Source: Prevotellaceae bacterium (GTDB lineage Bacteria > Bacteroidota > Bacteroidia > Bacteroidales > Bacteroidaceae). From it: a DNA stretch of 64,000 nt. Below are positions 23,339-32,453 of the stretch, in pieces; position 1 is the stretch's first letter, and each line of letters begins with the position of its first letter. The notes under the pieces are model-generated. The model saw only the letters and a list, made by a program, of their open reading frames with translations, had not been told where the DNA came from and ran no database searches. The DNA lies in the NCBI GenBank assembly GCA_015256945.1, contig JABZLB010000007.1, positions 1-64,000 on the forward strand, given 5' to 3'. Position numbers and translations under genes: made by a program.

Positions 23339-25816
23339 TTAATCCTGAAAGTATACCCGTTTCACGCGATTGCTGATACAGGTAAGCACTTCATACGGTA
23401 TGGTATCGAGAATATCGCTCAGCACCGTCACCGGCAAGTGTTCGCCAAATATCTCTACTGTATCGCCCTCCTTGCAGTCGACACCCGTAACATCAATCAT
23501 AGCGACGTCCATACATATATTGCCAACATACTCGGCTCTTTTGCCATTTACCAGGCAATAGCCCCTGCGGTTGCCCAAATGACGGTTTAATCCATCAGCA
23601 TAACCAATAGGAATGGCGGCTATTATGCTGTCATGGTCAATAGTTCCCTTGCGGCTATACCCCACCGTGTCGCCGGCAGGCACACGGCGTAATTGCAATA
23701 TGGTAGTCTTTAATGTGGATACAGTATGAATAATTTCGTTGTTACGACTGTCTATTCCATACAGTCCGAGCCCCAGACGACACATATCAAGCTGCCTGTT
23801 CGGGAAGTGTTCGATGCCGGCAGAATTGTCTATATGTCGCAGAATTTTATGCTTAAAGGCAGCCTGTAATTGTTTGCTTGCTTTGTCAAACAATTCAAAC
23901 TGATGTGCCGAAAAATCGTCAAAGCTGTCGCTGTCCGACCCAACGAAGTGCGAAAATACCGAGCGAGGGATAACGGCACTCTGGTGTTTCAATCGGCTTA
24001 TCAGCGCATCCATGTCGTGCAACGGGTCAAAACCCAGACGGTGCATACCCGTATCTATTTTAATATGTACCGGATAGTCGGTTATACCCTCCTTTTCAGC
24101 TGCCTTAATAAGGGCATCAAGCAATCGGAACGAGTACACCTCTGGCTCCAGATCATAGTCGAACATGGTTTTGAAGGCGGTCATTTCGGGATTCATAATC
24201 ATAATATTCGCCGTTATTCCATTGCGGCGAAGCGTTGCCCCTTCGTCAGCAACAGCCACAGCTAAATAGTCTACTCTATGATCCTGAAGCGTCTTAGCTA
24301 TCTCCACGCTGCCCGCACCGTATGCGTCTGCCTTTATCATACACACGAGCTTTGTTTCGGGTTTCATGAACGATCTGTAGTAATTGAGGTTCTCAACCAA
24401 GGCTCCAAGGTTCACCTCAAGTACGGTTTCGTGCACCTTTTGCACCATAAGGTCGGTTATACGGTCAAAGCCAAACGCCCGCGCTCCTTTGATAAGTATT
24501 ACCTCGTCGCGCATACTGCGGAACACTTCGCTACGCAGAAACGCGTCAACAGAGCTGAAGAAGAACTTCTCTGCCACGGGTATGGCTCTGCTATGCTGCG
24601 ACAGTTCAGGGCCTATGCCGATGAATTTCTGTACTCCGCGTTTCTTAACCAGGCTGCCTACCTCACAATAAAGGTCGGCGGCCGTTTCGCCACTCTGGAA
24701 GATGTCGCTCAGAATGAGCGTCCGTCGCCGCCCCTGATGGTCGGGCCTGCGGTTCATAAAGTCGAGTGCTATGTCAAGCGAGTTAACGTCAGAATTATAT
24801 GAATCGTTAATCAGCGTGCAGCCATGGCGTCCCTGTTTCACCTCCATTCGCATGGCAACAGGCTCAAGACGTGCCATACCGCCGGCCAGTTCTCCGGCCG
24901 ACAAGCCCAATTTCAAGGCTACCACAGCACAGGTTATCGAGTTGGCTACCGAAGCATCGTCAATAAACGGTATGGTATATTTTTCTTCGTACCCTTGTCT
25001 ATACACGTATGTTACGGTGGTAGATGTGTCACCTTTTGTCACATCAGCAATAAACACAGGTGCTTTTTTATCGGTCATCGAATAGTAAAGCGGCTCGCCT
25101 TTGTATGCACTTTCTGCCACCGTACGGCGTATCAGCTCGTCATCGGCATTGTAAACGATGGTTTCAGCATCATGGAAAAGCACGGTCTTTTCGCGACATT
25201 TTTCTTCCTTCGACGCAAAGTTTTCCTGATGGGCAGCACCTATATTCGTAAGCACAGCGATGGTAGGCTGTATGATGTCGCGCAGAGCCTGCATTTCTCC
25301 AGGCTGACTTATACCCGCCTCAAAAATGCCAACCTCGGTTTGTTCGTTCATCAACCATACTGAAAGAGGCACACCTGTCTGCGAATTATAGCTGCGCGGG
25401 CTTCGCGTTACATACTTATAGGGCGAGAGAAGCTGATACAACCATTCCTTCACAACGGTTTTACCGTTCGAGCCTGTAATGCCAACAACAGGCACATTAA
25501 ACTCATCACGGTGACGTTCGGCGAGGCGTTGCAGGGCCTTTCGCGCATCTGTTACCTTTAGAAAATTGGCTTCAGGATAGCCGTCGGCATACCCTTCGGG
25601 CATCCCGGTCACCACAAAGTTGCGTACACCCCTGCGATAAAGCTCGGGAATATAGGCATGGCCGTCGTGACGTTCTGTTTTAAGGGCAAAGAACAATGTC
25701 TCTTCAGGGAAACAGAGCGAGCGGCTGTCGGTAAGCAGAAAGCCGATATTGGCATCGGCATTTCCATAACGGCGCGCACCGATAAGCGTGGTTATCTTTT
25801 CAATAGTGTAAGTCAT
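23339..25816 (-). CDS. murF-alr: Bifunctional MurF ligase / alanine racemase
   Basis: An 825 aa fusion typical of Bacteroidota. Residues 1-455 are a MurF-type ligase that adds D-Ala-D-Ala to UDP-MurNAc-tripeptide (P-loop GITGSNGKT, 112-120; LTNIGAAHQENF near 189; NDSYNSDVNSL near 337). Residues about 462-825 are a PLP-dependent alanine racemase (MIKADAYGAG with PLP Lys495; catalytic Tyr720 in VGYSRKG; IPIGYADG). Fusing them joins D-alanine production to its use in one cytoplasmic protein. The MurF part lacks nothing obvious, though its activity in such fusions is less studied than the racemase part. Confidence 0.95.
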   Translation of the reverse strand: MTYTIEKITTLIGARRYGNADANIGFLLTDSRSLCFPEETLFFALKTERHDGHAYIPELYRRGVRNFVVTGMPEGYADGYPEANFLKVTDARKALQRLAERHRDEFNVPVVGITGSNGKTVVKEWLYQLLSPYKYVTRSPRSYNSQTGVPLSVWLMNEQTEVGIFEAGISQPGEMQALRDIIQPTIAVLTNIGAAHQENFASKEEKCREKTVLFHDAETIVYNADDELIRRTVAESAYKGEPLYYSMTDKKAPVFIADVTKGDTSTTVTYVYRQGYEEKYTIPFIDDASVANSITCAVVALKLGLSAGELAGGMARLEPVAMRMEVKQGRHGCTLINDSYNSDVNSLDIALDFMNRRPDHQGRRRTLILSDIFQSGETAADLYCEVGSLVKKRGVQKFIGIGPELSQHSRAIPVAEKFFFSSVDAFLRSEVFRSMRDEVILIKGARAFGFDRITDLMVQKVHETVLEVNLGALVENLNYYRSFMKPETKLVCMIKADAYGAGSVEIAKTLQDHRVDYLAVAVADEGATLRRNGITANIMIMNPEMTAFKTMFDYDLEPEVYSFRLLDALIKAAEKEGITDYPVHIKIDTGMHRLGFDPLHDMDALISRLKHQSAVIPRSVFSHFVGSDSDSFDDFSAHQFELFDKASKQLQAAFKHKILRHIDNSAGIEHFPNRQLDMCRLGLGLYGIDSRNNEIIHTVSTLKTTILQLRRVPAGDTVGYSRKGTIDHDSIIAAIPIGYADGLNRHLGNRRGYCLVNGKRAEYVGNICMDVAMIDVTGVDCKEGDTVEIFGEHLPVTVLSDILDTIPYEVLTCISNRVKRVYFQD

Positions 25817-25838
25817 TTTGTATACTTCATTACAACTG

Positions 25839-25846
25839 CAAAGATA
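25839..25846 (-). promoter_or_regulatory. murF-alr promoter -7 element
   Basis: TATCTTTG on the minus strand, about 22 bp before the ATG. The -33 element is not obvious. Confidence 0.6.
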
Positions 25847-26015
25847 CTAAAAACAACGAAACCTGACAACGCGAACAAAAATAATTAAACATCATCGCGT
25901 CTGTATTCGCCAATCATAACTGCCATATCTGCATCATTACCACGCCGTTGTGCCATGCTTACGCCGATAACGTACATGCTTTTAAAGGTTCTTCTGCCCA
26001 CATTACGCTTGCCGG

Positions 26016-26115
26016 GTTATCGTTCGGCGGCCGTCAGCAGCGCGTTCGGCGACCGTCACACCATACGTACGGCGGCCGTCAGCAGCGTTGCTGGCGGTCG
26101 CCGTACCATGAGCTT
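26016..26115. repeat. GC-rich four-box inverted-repeat element, copy R4
   Basis: Boxes start at 26028 (CGGCCGTC), 26050 (CGACCGTC), 26073 (CGGCCGTC) and 26095 (CGGTCGCC), spaced 22, 23 and 22 bp. Boxes 3 and 4 form a long hairpin around AGCAGCGTTGCT. It lies upstream of murF-alr and downstream of luxS. Confidence 0.88.
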
Positions 26116-26174
26116 TCAGGCAAAAAGCATGCACCATAAGGGTGCTTTCGATGTGCAAAAAGGCTGTAATGCTT

Positions 26175-26657
26175 TTACCTTATGGGGTAATGGAGGTTCT
26201 CAGGATGTATGTTCTCCAACACCTCGTCAAGAAACTTGCGTGCCTCCCAGCGTGCCATGGGCAGGTCGTGCAGCAGGTAATTGCCACAGTCGCGGGGGGC
26301 AGCACCGGGAATTTCGCCCTCAAAACCAGCTACAAACCGAAATGTGCGCCTCATCAGGTCAACAATATCTTCAGGCTCTAAGTCGCCGCGGAGCAACAGA
26401 TAGTTGCCTGTAAGGCATCCCATGGGGCCCCAGTAGATAACCCTGTCTTTCCATTCGGCGTCGTTACGCAGAAAGGTTGCCGCCAGGTGTTCGATGGTAT
26501 GCAGCGCACCTATGTGAACAACGGGCTCGCGATTGGGTTCTTTCATACGCACGTCGAAAGTGGTAACCGTGTCGTTACCCACCGTATCCTTGCGCGAAAC
26601 ATATATGCCACGGAGCAACTTTTCGTGGTCGATGGTAAATGATGGTATTTTATTCAT
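26175..26657 (-). CDS. luxS: S-ribosylhomocysteine lyase (AI-2 synthase)
   Basis: Splits S-ribosylhomocysteine into homocysteine and DPD, the precursor of autoinducer-2. The 160 aa length is typical. The metal-binding motif HTIEH (His53, His57), the catalytic Cys81 in GPMGCLTG and the third metal ligand Cys124 in PRDCGNY are all present. The ATG at 26657 is preferred to a TTG six bases upstream. It overlaps the end of mtnN by eight bases, so the two are translationally coupled, and they are consecutive enzymes of the activated methyl cycle. Confidence 0.97.
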   Translation of the reverse strand: MNKIPSFTIDHEKLLRGIYVSRKDTVGNDTVTTFDVRMKEPNREPVVHIGALHTIEHLAATFLRNDAEWKDRVIYWGPMGCLTGNYLLLRGDLEPEDIVDLMRRTFRFVAGFEGEIPGAAPRDCGNYLLHDLPMARWEARKFLDEVLENIHPENLHYPIR

Positions 26658-27354
26658 GAGCAATTATTGCTTTTAAAAAGTTGCGTGTAATCTCAAAACT
26701 GCCCCCGGCCATGCGGTTCCAGAAGTCGAAATACTGTGCGCCGTGGTTGTCTTTCAACGGTACATCACTGATAATGCGGAACGAAATAAAAGGCGTTTTG
26801 TATATCAAGCAGGTCTGTGCAATAGCGCAACTCTCCATATCGACGGCCACGGCATCGGGGAAATGCTCAAGAATGGCAGCCATTTTCTCGCGCGAATCAA
26901 CAAACCACTCGCCGCTGACGGTCAGTCCCGACATAATTTTCGTACCTTCGGGAGCCTGTAAGCCCATGGCCTTTTCAACCAGTGTAGCCGGAGCCTTAAA
27001 GCGTGGAGGCATGCCTATTATCTGCCCGTAGGATACCTCCTGGCCGCAATAGGCATCGTGATAAGCACATGATGACGCCACAACAACGTCGAGAGGGTTC
27101 AGCGAAATGGCCGCACCGCCTGCCACTCCAGTGGATATAAGCAAATCGGGATGGTAACAATCAATCATCTCTACCGCCCCAATGGCCGAGTTTACCTTGC
27201 CTATTCCACACTGCTGAAGGATGATGGTGGCACCATCCAGTGTGCCAATAACAAAATCTTTGTGGTTGTGCCGCTCTGTATAAGTTTCGTCAAGCAGCGT
27301 ACGAAGTTGCGTAAACTCCTTGTCCATCGCAACTATTAATCCTATTTTCTTCAC
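26650..27354 (-). CDS. mtnN: 5'-methylthioadenosine/S-adenosylhomocysteine nucleosidase
   Basis: Removes adenine from S-adenosylhomocysteine and methylthioadenosine; its product from the former is the LuxS substrate. The 234 aa protein shows the N-terminal KIGLIVAMDKEF with catalytic Glu near residue 13, LISTGVAGGAA (about 92-102), the AVDMESCAIAQTC segment (about 169-181) with the ribose-binding Glu, and ISDVPLKDN with the catalytic Asp near residue 197. It is first of a two-gene operon with luxS, driven by a promoter about 45 bp upstream. Confidence 0.95.
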   Translation of the reverse strand: MKKIGLIVAMDKEFTQLRTLLDETYTERHNHKDFVIGTLDGATIILQQCGIGKVNSAIGAVEMIDCYHPDLLISTGVAGGAAISLNPLDVVVASSCAYHDAYCGQEVSYGQIIGMPPRFKAPATLVEKAMGLQAPEGTKIMSGLTVSGEWFVDSREKMAAILEHFPDAVAVDMESCAIAQTCLIYKTPFISFRIISDVPLKDNHGAQYFDFWNRMAGGSFEITRNFLKAIIAHE

Positions 27355-27395
27355 GTTATGTATCGCTCTTAAGGGCGTTAAGGCCTCATATTATG

Positions 27396-27403
27396 CAAAG
27401 TTA
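27396..27403 (-). promoter_or_regulatory. mtnN-luxS promoter -7 element
   Basis: TAACTTTG on the minus strand (27403 down to 27396), about 42 bp before the mtnN ATG. Confidence 0.65.
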
Positions 27404-27466
27404 CTAAAAATGATATATATATGGTGTTTTAACGATTACGTTTTAATGTTTCAGCAAAAAAATATT

Positions 27467-27474
27467 TAACTTTG
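27467..27474 (+). promoter_or_regulatory. YfhO gene promoter -7 element
   Basis: TAACTTTG at 27467-27474. It overlaps the upstream GTG that could extend the frame, so the ATG at 27507 is the better start. Confidence 0.65.
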
Positions 27475-27506
27475 TGCGAGAAAGTATAAAAGCATATAGT
27501 TTGATT

Positions 27507-30032
27507 ATGAAAACATTGAAGCAATATCTGCCCGACGTGGTGGCAGTAGTGTTGTTTGTCCTCATCTCATTTGTTTATTTTATGCCTGCCGACATTGACG
27601 GGCGCATCCTATACCAGCACGATTCGGCTGCCGGAAGGGGCGCAGGCGAGGAGATGGTGCAGTATCAGAAACAGACAGGAGAGCAGACACGCTGGACCAA
27701 TTCGCTTTTCAGTGGTATGCCTACCTACCAGCTGGCACCGTCGTACAACAGTACCAACGTCCTGAAAAAGGCCGAAACGGCCTATCATCTGGGGCTGCCT
27801 GAGAACGTCTGGTATGTATTTGCCTACCTCCTTGGGTTCTATATTCTGCTCCGTGCTTTCAATTTTCGCGACTATATGGCCGCTCTGGGTGCCATCATAT
27901 GGGCGTTCTCAAGCTACTTCTTTATCATCATAGCCGCCGGACACTTGTGGAAAGTGATGGCTCTGGCATATCTGCCGCCAATGATCGGGGGGCTTGTGCT
28001 GACCTATCGTGGCAAATACCTGTGGGGATTTCTGGTTACAGCCATCTTTGCTGCTTTCGAAATAAATGCCAATCATGTGCAGATGACCTACTACTATCTG
28101 TTCATGATCCTGTTCATGATTATCGCATGGCTCATCGATGCACTGCGCAAACACGAGATGATGCGCTTCTGTAAGGCTACACTTACCGCTGTGGCTGCCG
28201 CACTTGTAGGTATTTGTATCAACATCAGTAACCTGTATCATACCTACCAATACTCGCAGGAGAGCATGCGTGGCAAGAGTGAACTGGTAAAGAAAAACAG
28301 TGCAAACCAGACGGGAAGCGGGCTCGATCGCGACTATATTACGCAATGGAGCTACGGCATTGACGAAACCATGACGCTGCTTATACCCAATGCAAAGGGA
28401 GGTGCAAGCGTGCCATTGAGCCAGAGCCAGACCGCAATGGCGAAGGCTGACCCACAAATTGAGCAGCAGATACCGCAATTATACAACGGACTTACACAAT
28501 ATTTCGGTACGCAACCAGGCACATCAGGTCCGGTTTATGCAGGGGCTTTTGTACTGTTTCTTTTTGTATTGGCCCTGTTTTTAGTAAAGGGACCCATGAA
28601 GTGGGCATTGCTGGGGGCTACCATTCTCTCTGTATTGCTGTCGTGGGGACATAATTTTATGGGCTTCACGAACCTGTTTTTGGATTACGTCCCCATGTAT
28701 GCGAAGTTCCGTACAGTGGCTTCCATCCTCGTCATTGCCGAGTTTACCATTCCGCTGCTGGCCATGATGATGCTGAAAAAAATAAATGATGAGCCGGAGA
28801 TTCTTACCGAAAAACGCAACCGCAAGTTTGTAATCGCCAGTCTTTTGCTTACAGCCGGCGTTGCCATGATGGTGGCAGTTGCCCCGGGTTTAATGGGTCC
28901 TTTCGTTACTGAACAGGAGCATCAGGTGCTTTCCGGCATACAAGGTATGCCCCCTGAGCTGCTGTCGGCCATTATAAATAACCTGACAGCCATGCGTGAA
29001 GCAATGGTATCGGCCGACGCATGGCGTTCAACAGGCATTATCGTTGCAGGCTTTTTGATTCTGCTTTTGTACAGCAAGAGACGGCTAAGCAGCCGGTTTA
29101 TGGTGGGTGCTATTGCCGTATTGTGCCTCGCCGACATGTGGCAAGTGAACAAACGCTATCTGTATGACGACATGTTTGTGGAGAAAAGCGTACGCGAGGT
29201 GCCTCAAAAAATGACAGCTACCGACCAGATTATATTGCGCGACAAGTCGTTAGACTATCGCGTGCTGAACCTTGCATCGAACACATTTAACGAAAACGAG
29301 ACATCGTTCTACCACAAAAGCATAGGCGGTTATCACCCTGCGAAGCTGCGTCGGTATCAGGAAATGATCGATGCTTACATTGAACCGGAAATGCAACACA
29401 CCATGACGGCAATAGGACAAGCCGGTGGAGACATGACGAAAGTGAATGGCGACTCGATATTTCCTGTATTAAATATGTTGAACACTAAGTACTTTATCGT
29501 AGGCCTTCAAAGCGGACAGACGGTGCCTGTACAGAACCCTTATGCAAACGGTAACGCGTGGTTTGTCGACAAAATAAGCTATGTGAACAATGCCAATGAG
29601 GAGATTGATGCCGTAGGCAAGCTGAATTTAAAGCACGAAGCTGTTGCCGACAAGAAGTTTGAAGCCCAGTTAGGTAAGGCCACACCAGAGACAAACACCG
29701 ACCTGATTACGCTGAAGAGCTATGAACCCAACCACTTGGTATACAACGTTACATCGAAAAACGGAGGCATTATCGTATTTTCAGAGATATACTATCCGGG
29801 CTGGACGGCTACTGTTGACGGCGTGCAGGCTGAACTGGGACGTGCTAATTACATTTTGCGTGCACTAAATATAAAACCAGGAAAGCACGAGGTTGTACTC
29901 GATTTCCACCCTGCTTCGCTTCGCAAAACAGAGGGAATTGCCTACGGTTCGTATGGTGTGCTGGTGCTGATATTGGTTATTGGCATACTGACCGAGTGGA
30001 AAAGGCGTAAGGAAACTGCTGTTGAGAAGTAG
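27507..30032 (+). CDS. YfhO family multi-spanning membrane protein
   Basis: An 841 aa inner-membrane protein with a dozen or so hydrophobic helices and large extracytoplasmic portions, including a C-terminal beta-rich domain (YEPNHLVYNVTSKNGGIIVF, then SEIYYPGWTATVDGV) before a last helix and a basic tail. Firmicute YfhO proteins act in glycosylation of lipoteichoic acid. Bacteroidota homologues are common, and a role in modifying a cell-envelope polymer is inference. It is a single-gene unit between its promoter and a bidirectional terminator. The start at MKTLKQYL is chosen because the longer frame begins within the promoter. Confidence 0.85.
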   Translation: MKTLKQYLPDVVAVVLFVLISFVYFMPADIDGRILYQHDSAAGRGAGEEMVQYQKQTGEQTRWTNSLFSGMPTYQLAPSYNSTNVLKKAETAYHLGLPENVWYVFAYLLGFYILLRAFNFRDYMAALGAIIWAFSSYFFIIIAAGHLWKVMALAYLPPMIGGLVLTYRGKYLWGFLVTAIFAAFEINANHVQMTYYYLFMILFMIIAWLIDALRKHEMMRFCKATLTAVAAALVGICINISNLYHTYQYSQESMRGKSELVKKNSANQTGSGLDRDYITQWSYGIDETMTLLIPNAKGGASVPLSQSQTAMAKADPQIEQQIPQLYNGLTQYFGTQPGTSGPVYAGAFVLFLFVLALFLVKGPMKWALLGATILSVLLSWGHNFMGFTNLFLDYVPMYAKFRTVASILVIAEFTIPLLAMMMLKKINDEPEILTEKRNRKFVIASLLLTAGVAMMVAVAPGLMGPFVTEQEHQVLSGIQGMPPELLSAIINNLTAMREAMVSADAWRSTGIIVAGFLILLLYSKRRLSSRFMVGAIAVLCLADMWQVNKRYLYDDMFVEKSVREVPQKMTATDQIILRDKSLDYRVLNLASNTFNENETSFYHKSIGGYHPAKLRRYQEMIDAYIEPEMQHTMTAIGQAGGDMTKVNGDSIFPVLNMLNTKYFIVGLQSGQTVPVQNPYANGNAWFVDKISYVNNANEEIDAVGKLNLKHEAVADKKFEAQLGKATPETNTDLITLKSYEPNHLVYNVTSKNGGIIVFSEIYYPGWTATVDGVQAELGRANYILRALNIKPGKHEVVLDFHPASLRKTEGIAYGSYGVLVLILVIGILTEWKRRKETAVEK

Positions 30033-30136
30033 GCTATACAATATGGTTATAAGACAACGACGAAACAAACGCTGTCTTACGACATATAAAACAAAAAGGG
30101 TTGATATTTAAAACCGTATAAATCAACTCCAAAAAT

Positions 30137-30171
30137 AAAACGGGACAAGGCCGATAGCTTTGTCCCGTTTT
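30137..30171. terminator. Bidirectional terminator between yfhO and the TrmH-like gene
   Basis: Perfect 12-bp stem AAAACGGGACAA / TTGTCCCGTTTT with an 11-nt loop, A-rich on one side and T-rich on the other, between convergent genes. Confidence 0.88.
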
Positions 30172-30232
30172 GTATATAATATGGTTTTGTTACGTATATA
30201 ATATAAAGTGTAAAAAGGGTTCAAGCAAGAAG

Positions 30233-31048
30233 TTATAACGCTTCAGACCCGCGCTGGCGGACGGCTTCGAAGAGCAAAATGGCTGCCGACACCGATACAT
30301 TCAGCGAATCGAGCTGCCCCAGCATGGGTATACGTATGTGCGCATCGGCCGCTATGCGCCAGGCTTTTGAAAGTCCTGTGGCTTCGGTTCCCATGACAAT
30401 GGCAGTGCCTTTGCACATATCGGTATCGTAATACAGATGCGAATCCTGAAGCTGTGCTGTGAGAATACGGATGCCCCGCGCTTTTAAGAACTCGATACAT
30501 TCGGCTGAAGAGCATGCCACCGTGGGCACAGTGAAGATGGCTCCAATGCTACTGCGGATAAGATTGGGATTGAAAAGGTCGGTCAAAGGGTCGCAAACTA
30601 TGACAGCATCAGCTTGTGCAGCATCAGCACTACGAAGTACAGCTCCCAGATTACCCGGCTTTTCTACACGCTCAAGAACACAAATAAGCGGATTATCAGG
30701 CAGTTTTAAATCGTTAAGCGTGGTATGGTGAACGGTTATTTCGGCTATCACGCCCTCGGTTGTACCACGGTAAGCCATGCGCGAATAAATGTCTTTTGAC
30801 ACCCTGAAGCTCCTTTTTTCGTCGATGAAAGCCTGTAACTTGCGGGCCTCTTCGTTGTCGGGCATCAGTTCGGAGCAGTAAAACAATGTGTCAATTTGAT
30901 ACCCTGCCTGAACGCAATGGAGCAATTCGCGCACGCCTTCTACAACAAACAAGCCGCATTTTCGACGCTCGGACGATTTCTGCTGGAGTAAAAGCAAATG
31001 CTTTATCTTCGTATTCTGAACACTTGTTATACTGTTTTCTGCTGTCAT
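30233..31048 (-). CDS. TrmH family (SpoU-type) RNA 2'-O-methyltransferase
   Basis: A 271 aa SPOUT enzyme that probably methylates a ribose in rRNA or tRNA with S-adenosylmethionine. The N-terminal substrate-binding domain (VQNTKIKHLLLLQQKSSERR, about 8-27) precedes the knotted catalytic domain with the three SpoU motifs: LERVEKPGNLGAVLRSADA (about 116-134), VMGTEATGLS (about 214-223) and IPMLGQLDSLNVSVSAAILL (about 235-254). The frame extends 31 codons upstream into hydrophobic sequence without a sensible start context, so MTAENS is preferred. The exact target nucleotide is unknown. Confidence 0.88.
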   Translation of the reverse strand: MTAENSITSVQNTKIKHLLLLQQKSSERRKCGLFVVEGVRELLHCVQAGYQIDTLFYCSELMPDNEEARKLQAFIDEKRSFRVSKDIYSRMAYRGTTEGVIAEITVHHTTLNDLKLPDNPLICVLERVEKPGNLGAVLRSADAAQADAVIVCDPLTDLFNPNLIRSSIGAIFTVPTVACSSAECIEFLKARGIRILTAQLQDSHLYYDTDMCKGTAIVMGTEATGLSKAWRIAADAHIRIPMLGQLDSLNVSVSAAILLFEAVRQRGSEAL

Positions 31049-31151
31049 GATATTGTATTTTATGGGCTTCTTCACCGTTAAGAGATGAAAGAAACGGAAC
31101 AAAATTACAACAATATAGCTGTGCAGCCAAAGTATATACACGGAAAATGAT

Positions 31152-31159
31152 TAATTTTG
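31152..31159 (+). promoter_or_regulatory. Possible promoter -7 element of the GSCFA gene
   Basis: TAATTTTG at 31152-31159. If used, the transcript has a ~160-nt leader that consists largely of the 22/44-bp array. No matching -33 element was seen. Confidence 0.45.
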
Positions 31160-31200
31160 CACCAACAACAGCTCTGCTAATATACCAATATTGCAAAACT

Positions 31201-31310
31201 TTAATTCTTAAATTCCAAGACCATCGCTTCAATCTTTTAATTCTTTAATTCTTAAATTTTATAATCCTTTAATTCTAAGCACGGCCTTTTAATTTTTTAA
31301 TTCTTTAATC
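31201..31310. repeat. 22/44-bp AT-rich tandem array upstream of the GSCFA gene
   Basis: TTAATT-initiated units recur at 31201, 31245 and 31289 (44 bp apart), with poorer copies at the intervening 22-bp points. The array ends 17 bp before the ATG at 31328. It is low-complexity (runs of CTTTAATT), but the register is exact. Confidence 0.8.
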
Positions 31311-31327
31311 TTTTAATTTTAACTCCC

Positions 31328-32170
31328 ATGCAATTCAGAACAATTGTTGACATCGCTCCATCGGAATGGAAGATAAAACCCTGTGAAAGGATGCTGTTTG
31401 TAGGCTCGTGTTTTGCCGACAAAATAGGCCAGCGGTTTGCCGACGACAAGTTTAGGGCGTTGGTAAATCCCTATGGTGTGATGTACAATCCGGCGAGCGT
31501 TTGGCATACTATTGAGCGTTTGGCAAGTGAAAAAGCCTTTCCTTTCAGGGCCGATGAGGCAGGAACAGCAGTATTTACGCTCGGAACGAACCATGTTTAC
31601 ATACTGAAAGAAACTAGAGAAATTGTTGACAACTGCCAGAAAAAGCCACAGAAGCTGTTTGAAGAACGTGAGCTTTCAATTGCCGAATGTGCCGATTACC
31701 TGCAACATTGTATCGACGCGATACAATCGCGCTTTCCTAAAGTGAACGTCGTTCTCACGGTAAGCCCCATCCGTTATCGCAAATACGGTTATCATGGCAG
31801 TCAGCTTTCAAAGGCGACACTGCTGTTGGCTGTGGAAGAAACCATCAAAAAGGCCGACAAATCGAGACAAGGAAAGGTTGCCTATTTCCCCTCATACGAA
31901 ATTGTTAACGATGAATTGCGCGACTATCGCTTCTATCAGGACGACATGTTACATCCGTCATCGCAGGCCGTTGACTACATTTTCGAACGGTTTTCTGATA
32001 CGTATTTTCCAAAAGAAATTGTCGATTTTCTGAAAGCCTGGAAGCCAATACGCGAAGCGTTTCTGCACCGCCCGTCGGACCCCGAAAGCGAAGAATACAA
32101 GGCTTTCTTGGCTCGAACAAACGAAAAGGCAAAAGAACTTCAACTAAAATATCCTCAATTGGAATTATAA
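31328..32170 (+). CDS. GSCFA domain protein
   Basis: A 280 aa cytoplasmic protein carrying the namesake motif, here VGSCFADKIG (about 25-34). An NPYGVMYNPASV block (about 47-58), VLTVSPIRYRKYGYHGSQLS (about 141-160) and a C-terminal DDMLHPSSQAVDYIFERF (about 205-222) make it look like an SGNH-type hydrolase: Ser27 as nucleophile and an Asp-x-x-His-like pair at DMLHP. The reaction is unknown; an esterase acting on an envelope glycan is inference. It lies between two repeat arrays, one in its leader and one downstream. Confidence 0.85.
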   Translation: MQFRTIVDIAPSEWKIKPCERMLFVGSCFADKIGQRFADDKFRALVNPYGVMYNPASVWHTIERLASEKAFPFRADEAGTAVFTLGTNHVYILKETREIVDNCQKKPQKLFEERELSIAECADYLQHCIDAIQSRFPKVNVVLTVSPIRYRKYGYHGSQLSKATLLLAVEETIKKADKSRQGKVAYFPSYEIVNDELRDYRFYQDDMLHPSSQAVDYIFERFSDTYFPKEIVDFLKAWKPIREAFLHRPSDPESEEYKAFLARTNEKAKELQLKYPQLEL

Positions 32171-32207
32171 TTCTGTTAATCTATAAATAAGATTACTTCA
32201 TTGATGA

Positions 32208-32405
32208 ATTGCAATTTCTGTGTCAAGGTATTGTAATTGTCATGTTTTGATATTGTAGTTATACCGTTCAGGCATCATAATTGCATTATATTGACATTGT
32301 AATTGTTATATTCAGATATTGTAATTGCACTGTTCACACATTGTAATTGCACTGTTCACACATTATAATTGCCTTGTTAAGGCATTGTAATTAAGATATA
32401 GAAAA
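32208..32405. repeat. 22-bp tandem array, 9 units
   Basis: Units beginning ATTGTAATTG or a close variant start at 32208, 32230, 32252, 32274, 32296, 32318, 32340, 32362 and 32384, exactly 22 bp apart. Two neighbours (32318 and 32340) are identical over 22 bp; others differ at several positions. The last unit runs directly into a 16-bp perfect terminator hairpin. Confidence 0.95.
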
Positions 32406-32453
32406 CAATTAATCCCAACCATGGTCTGTGTACCTTGTGGTTGGGATTAATTG
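32406..32453. terminator. Bidirectional terminator between the GSCFA gene and typA
   Basis: Perfect 16-bp inverted repeat, left arm 32406-32421 (CAATTAATCCCAACCA) and right arm 32438-32453, with a 16-nt loop, between convergent genes. Confidence 0.88.

Larger units (their letters stand above)
25817..26174. other. 358-bp gap between murF-alr and luxS
   Basis: The gap contains the murF-alr promoter, a weakly periodic stretch (25891-25998) and GC-rich element R4. A 152-codon plus-strand frame crosses R4 and the antisense of luxS and is rejected as a gene. Confidence 0.65.

Noticed and set aside
24278..24802. 174-codon plus-strand frame
   Set aside because: Antisense to the murF-alr fusion across its domain junction.
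25891..25998. Possible further 22-bp array (ATCAT/ATGCTT starts)
   Set aside because: Spacings are 22, 20, 22 and 21 bp with poor similarity; too weak to list beside the exact arrays.
25955..26413. 152-codon plus-strand open frame
   Set aside because: Half lies across element R4 and half is antisense to luxS, a secure gene.
32208..32405. CRISPR array
   Set aside because: Units are contiguous 22-bp repeats with no unique spacers and no cas genes; the same holds for the other arrays and the four-box elements.
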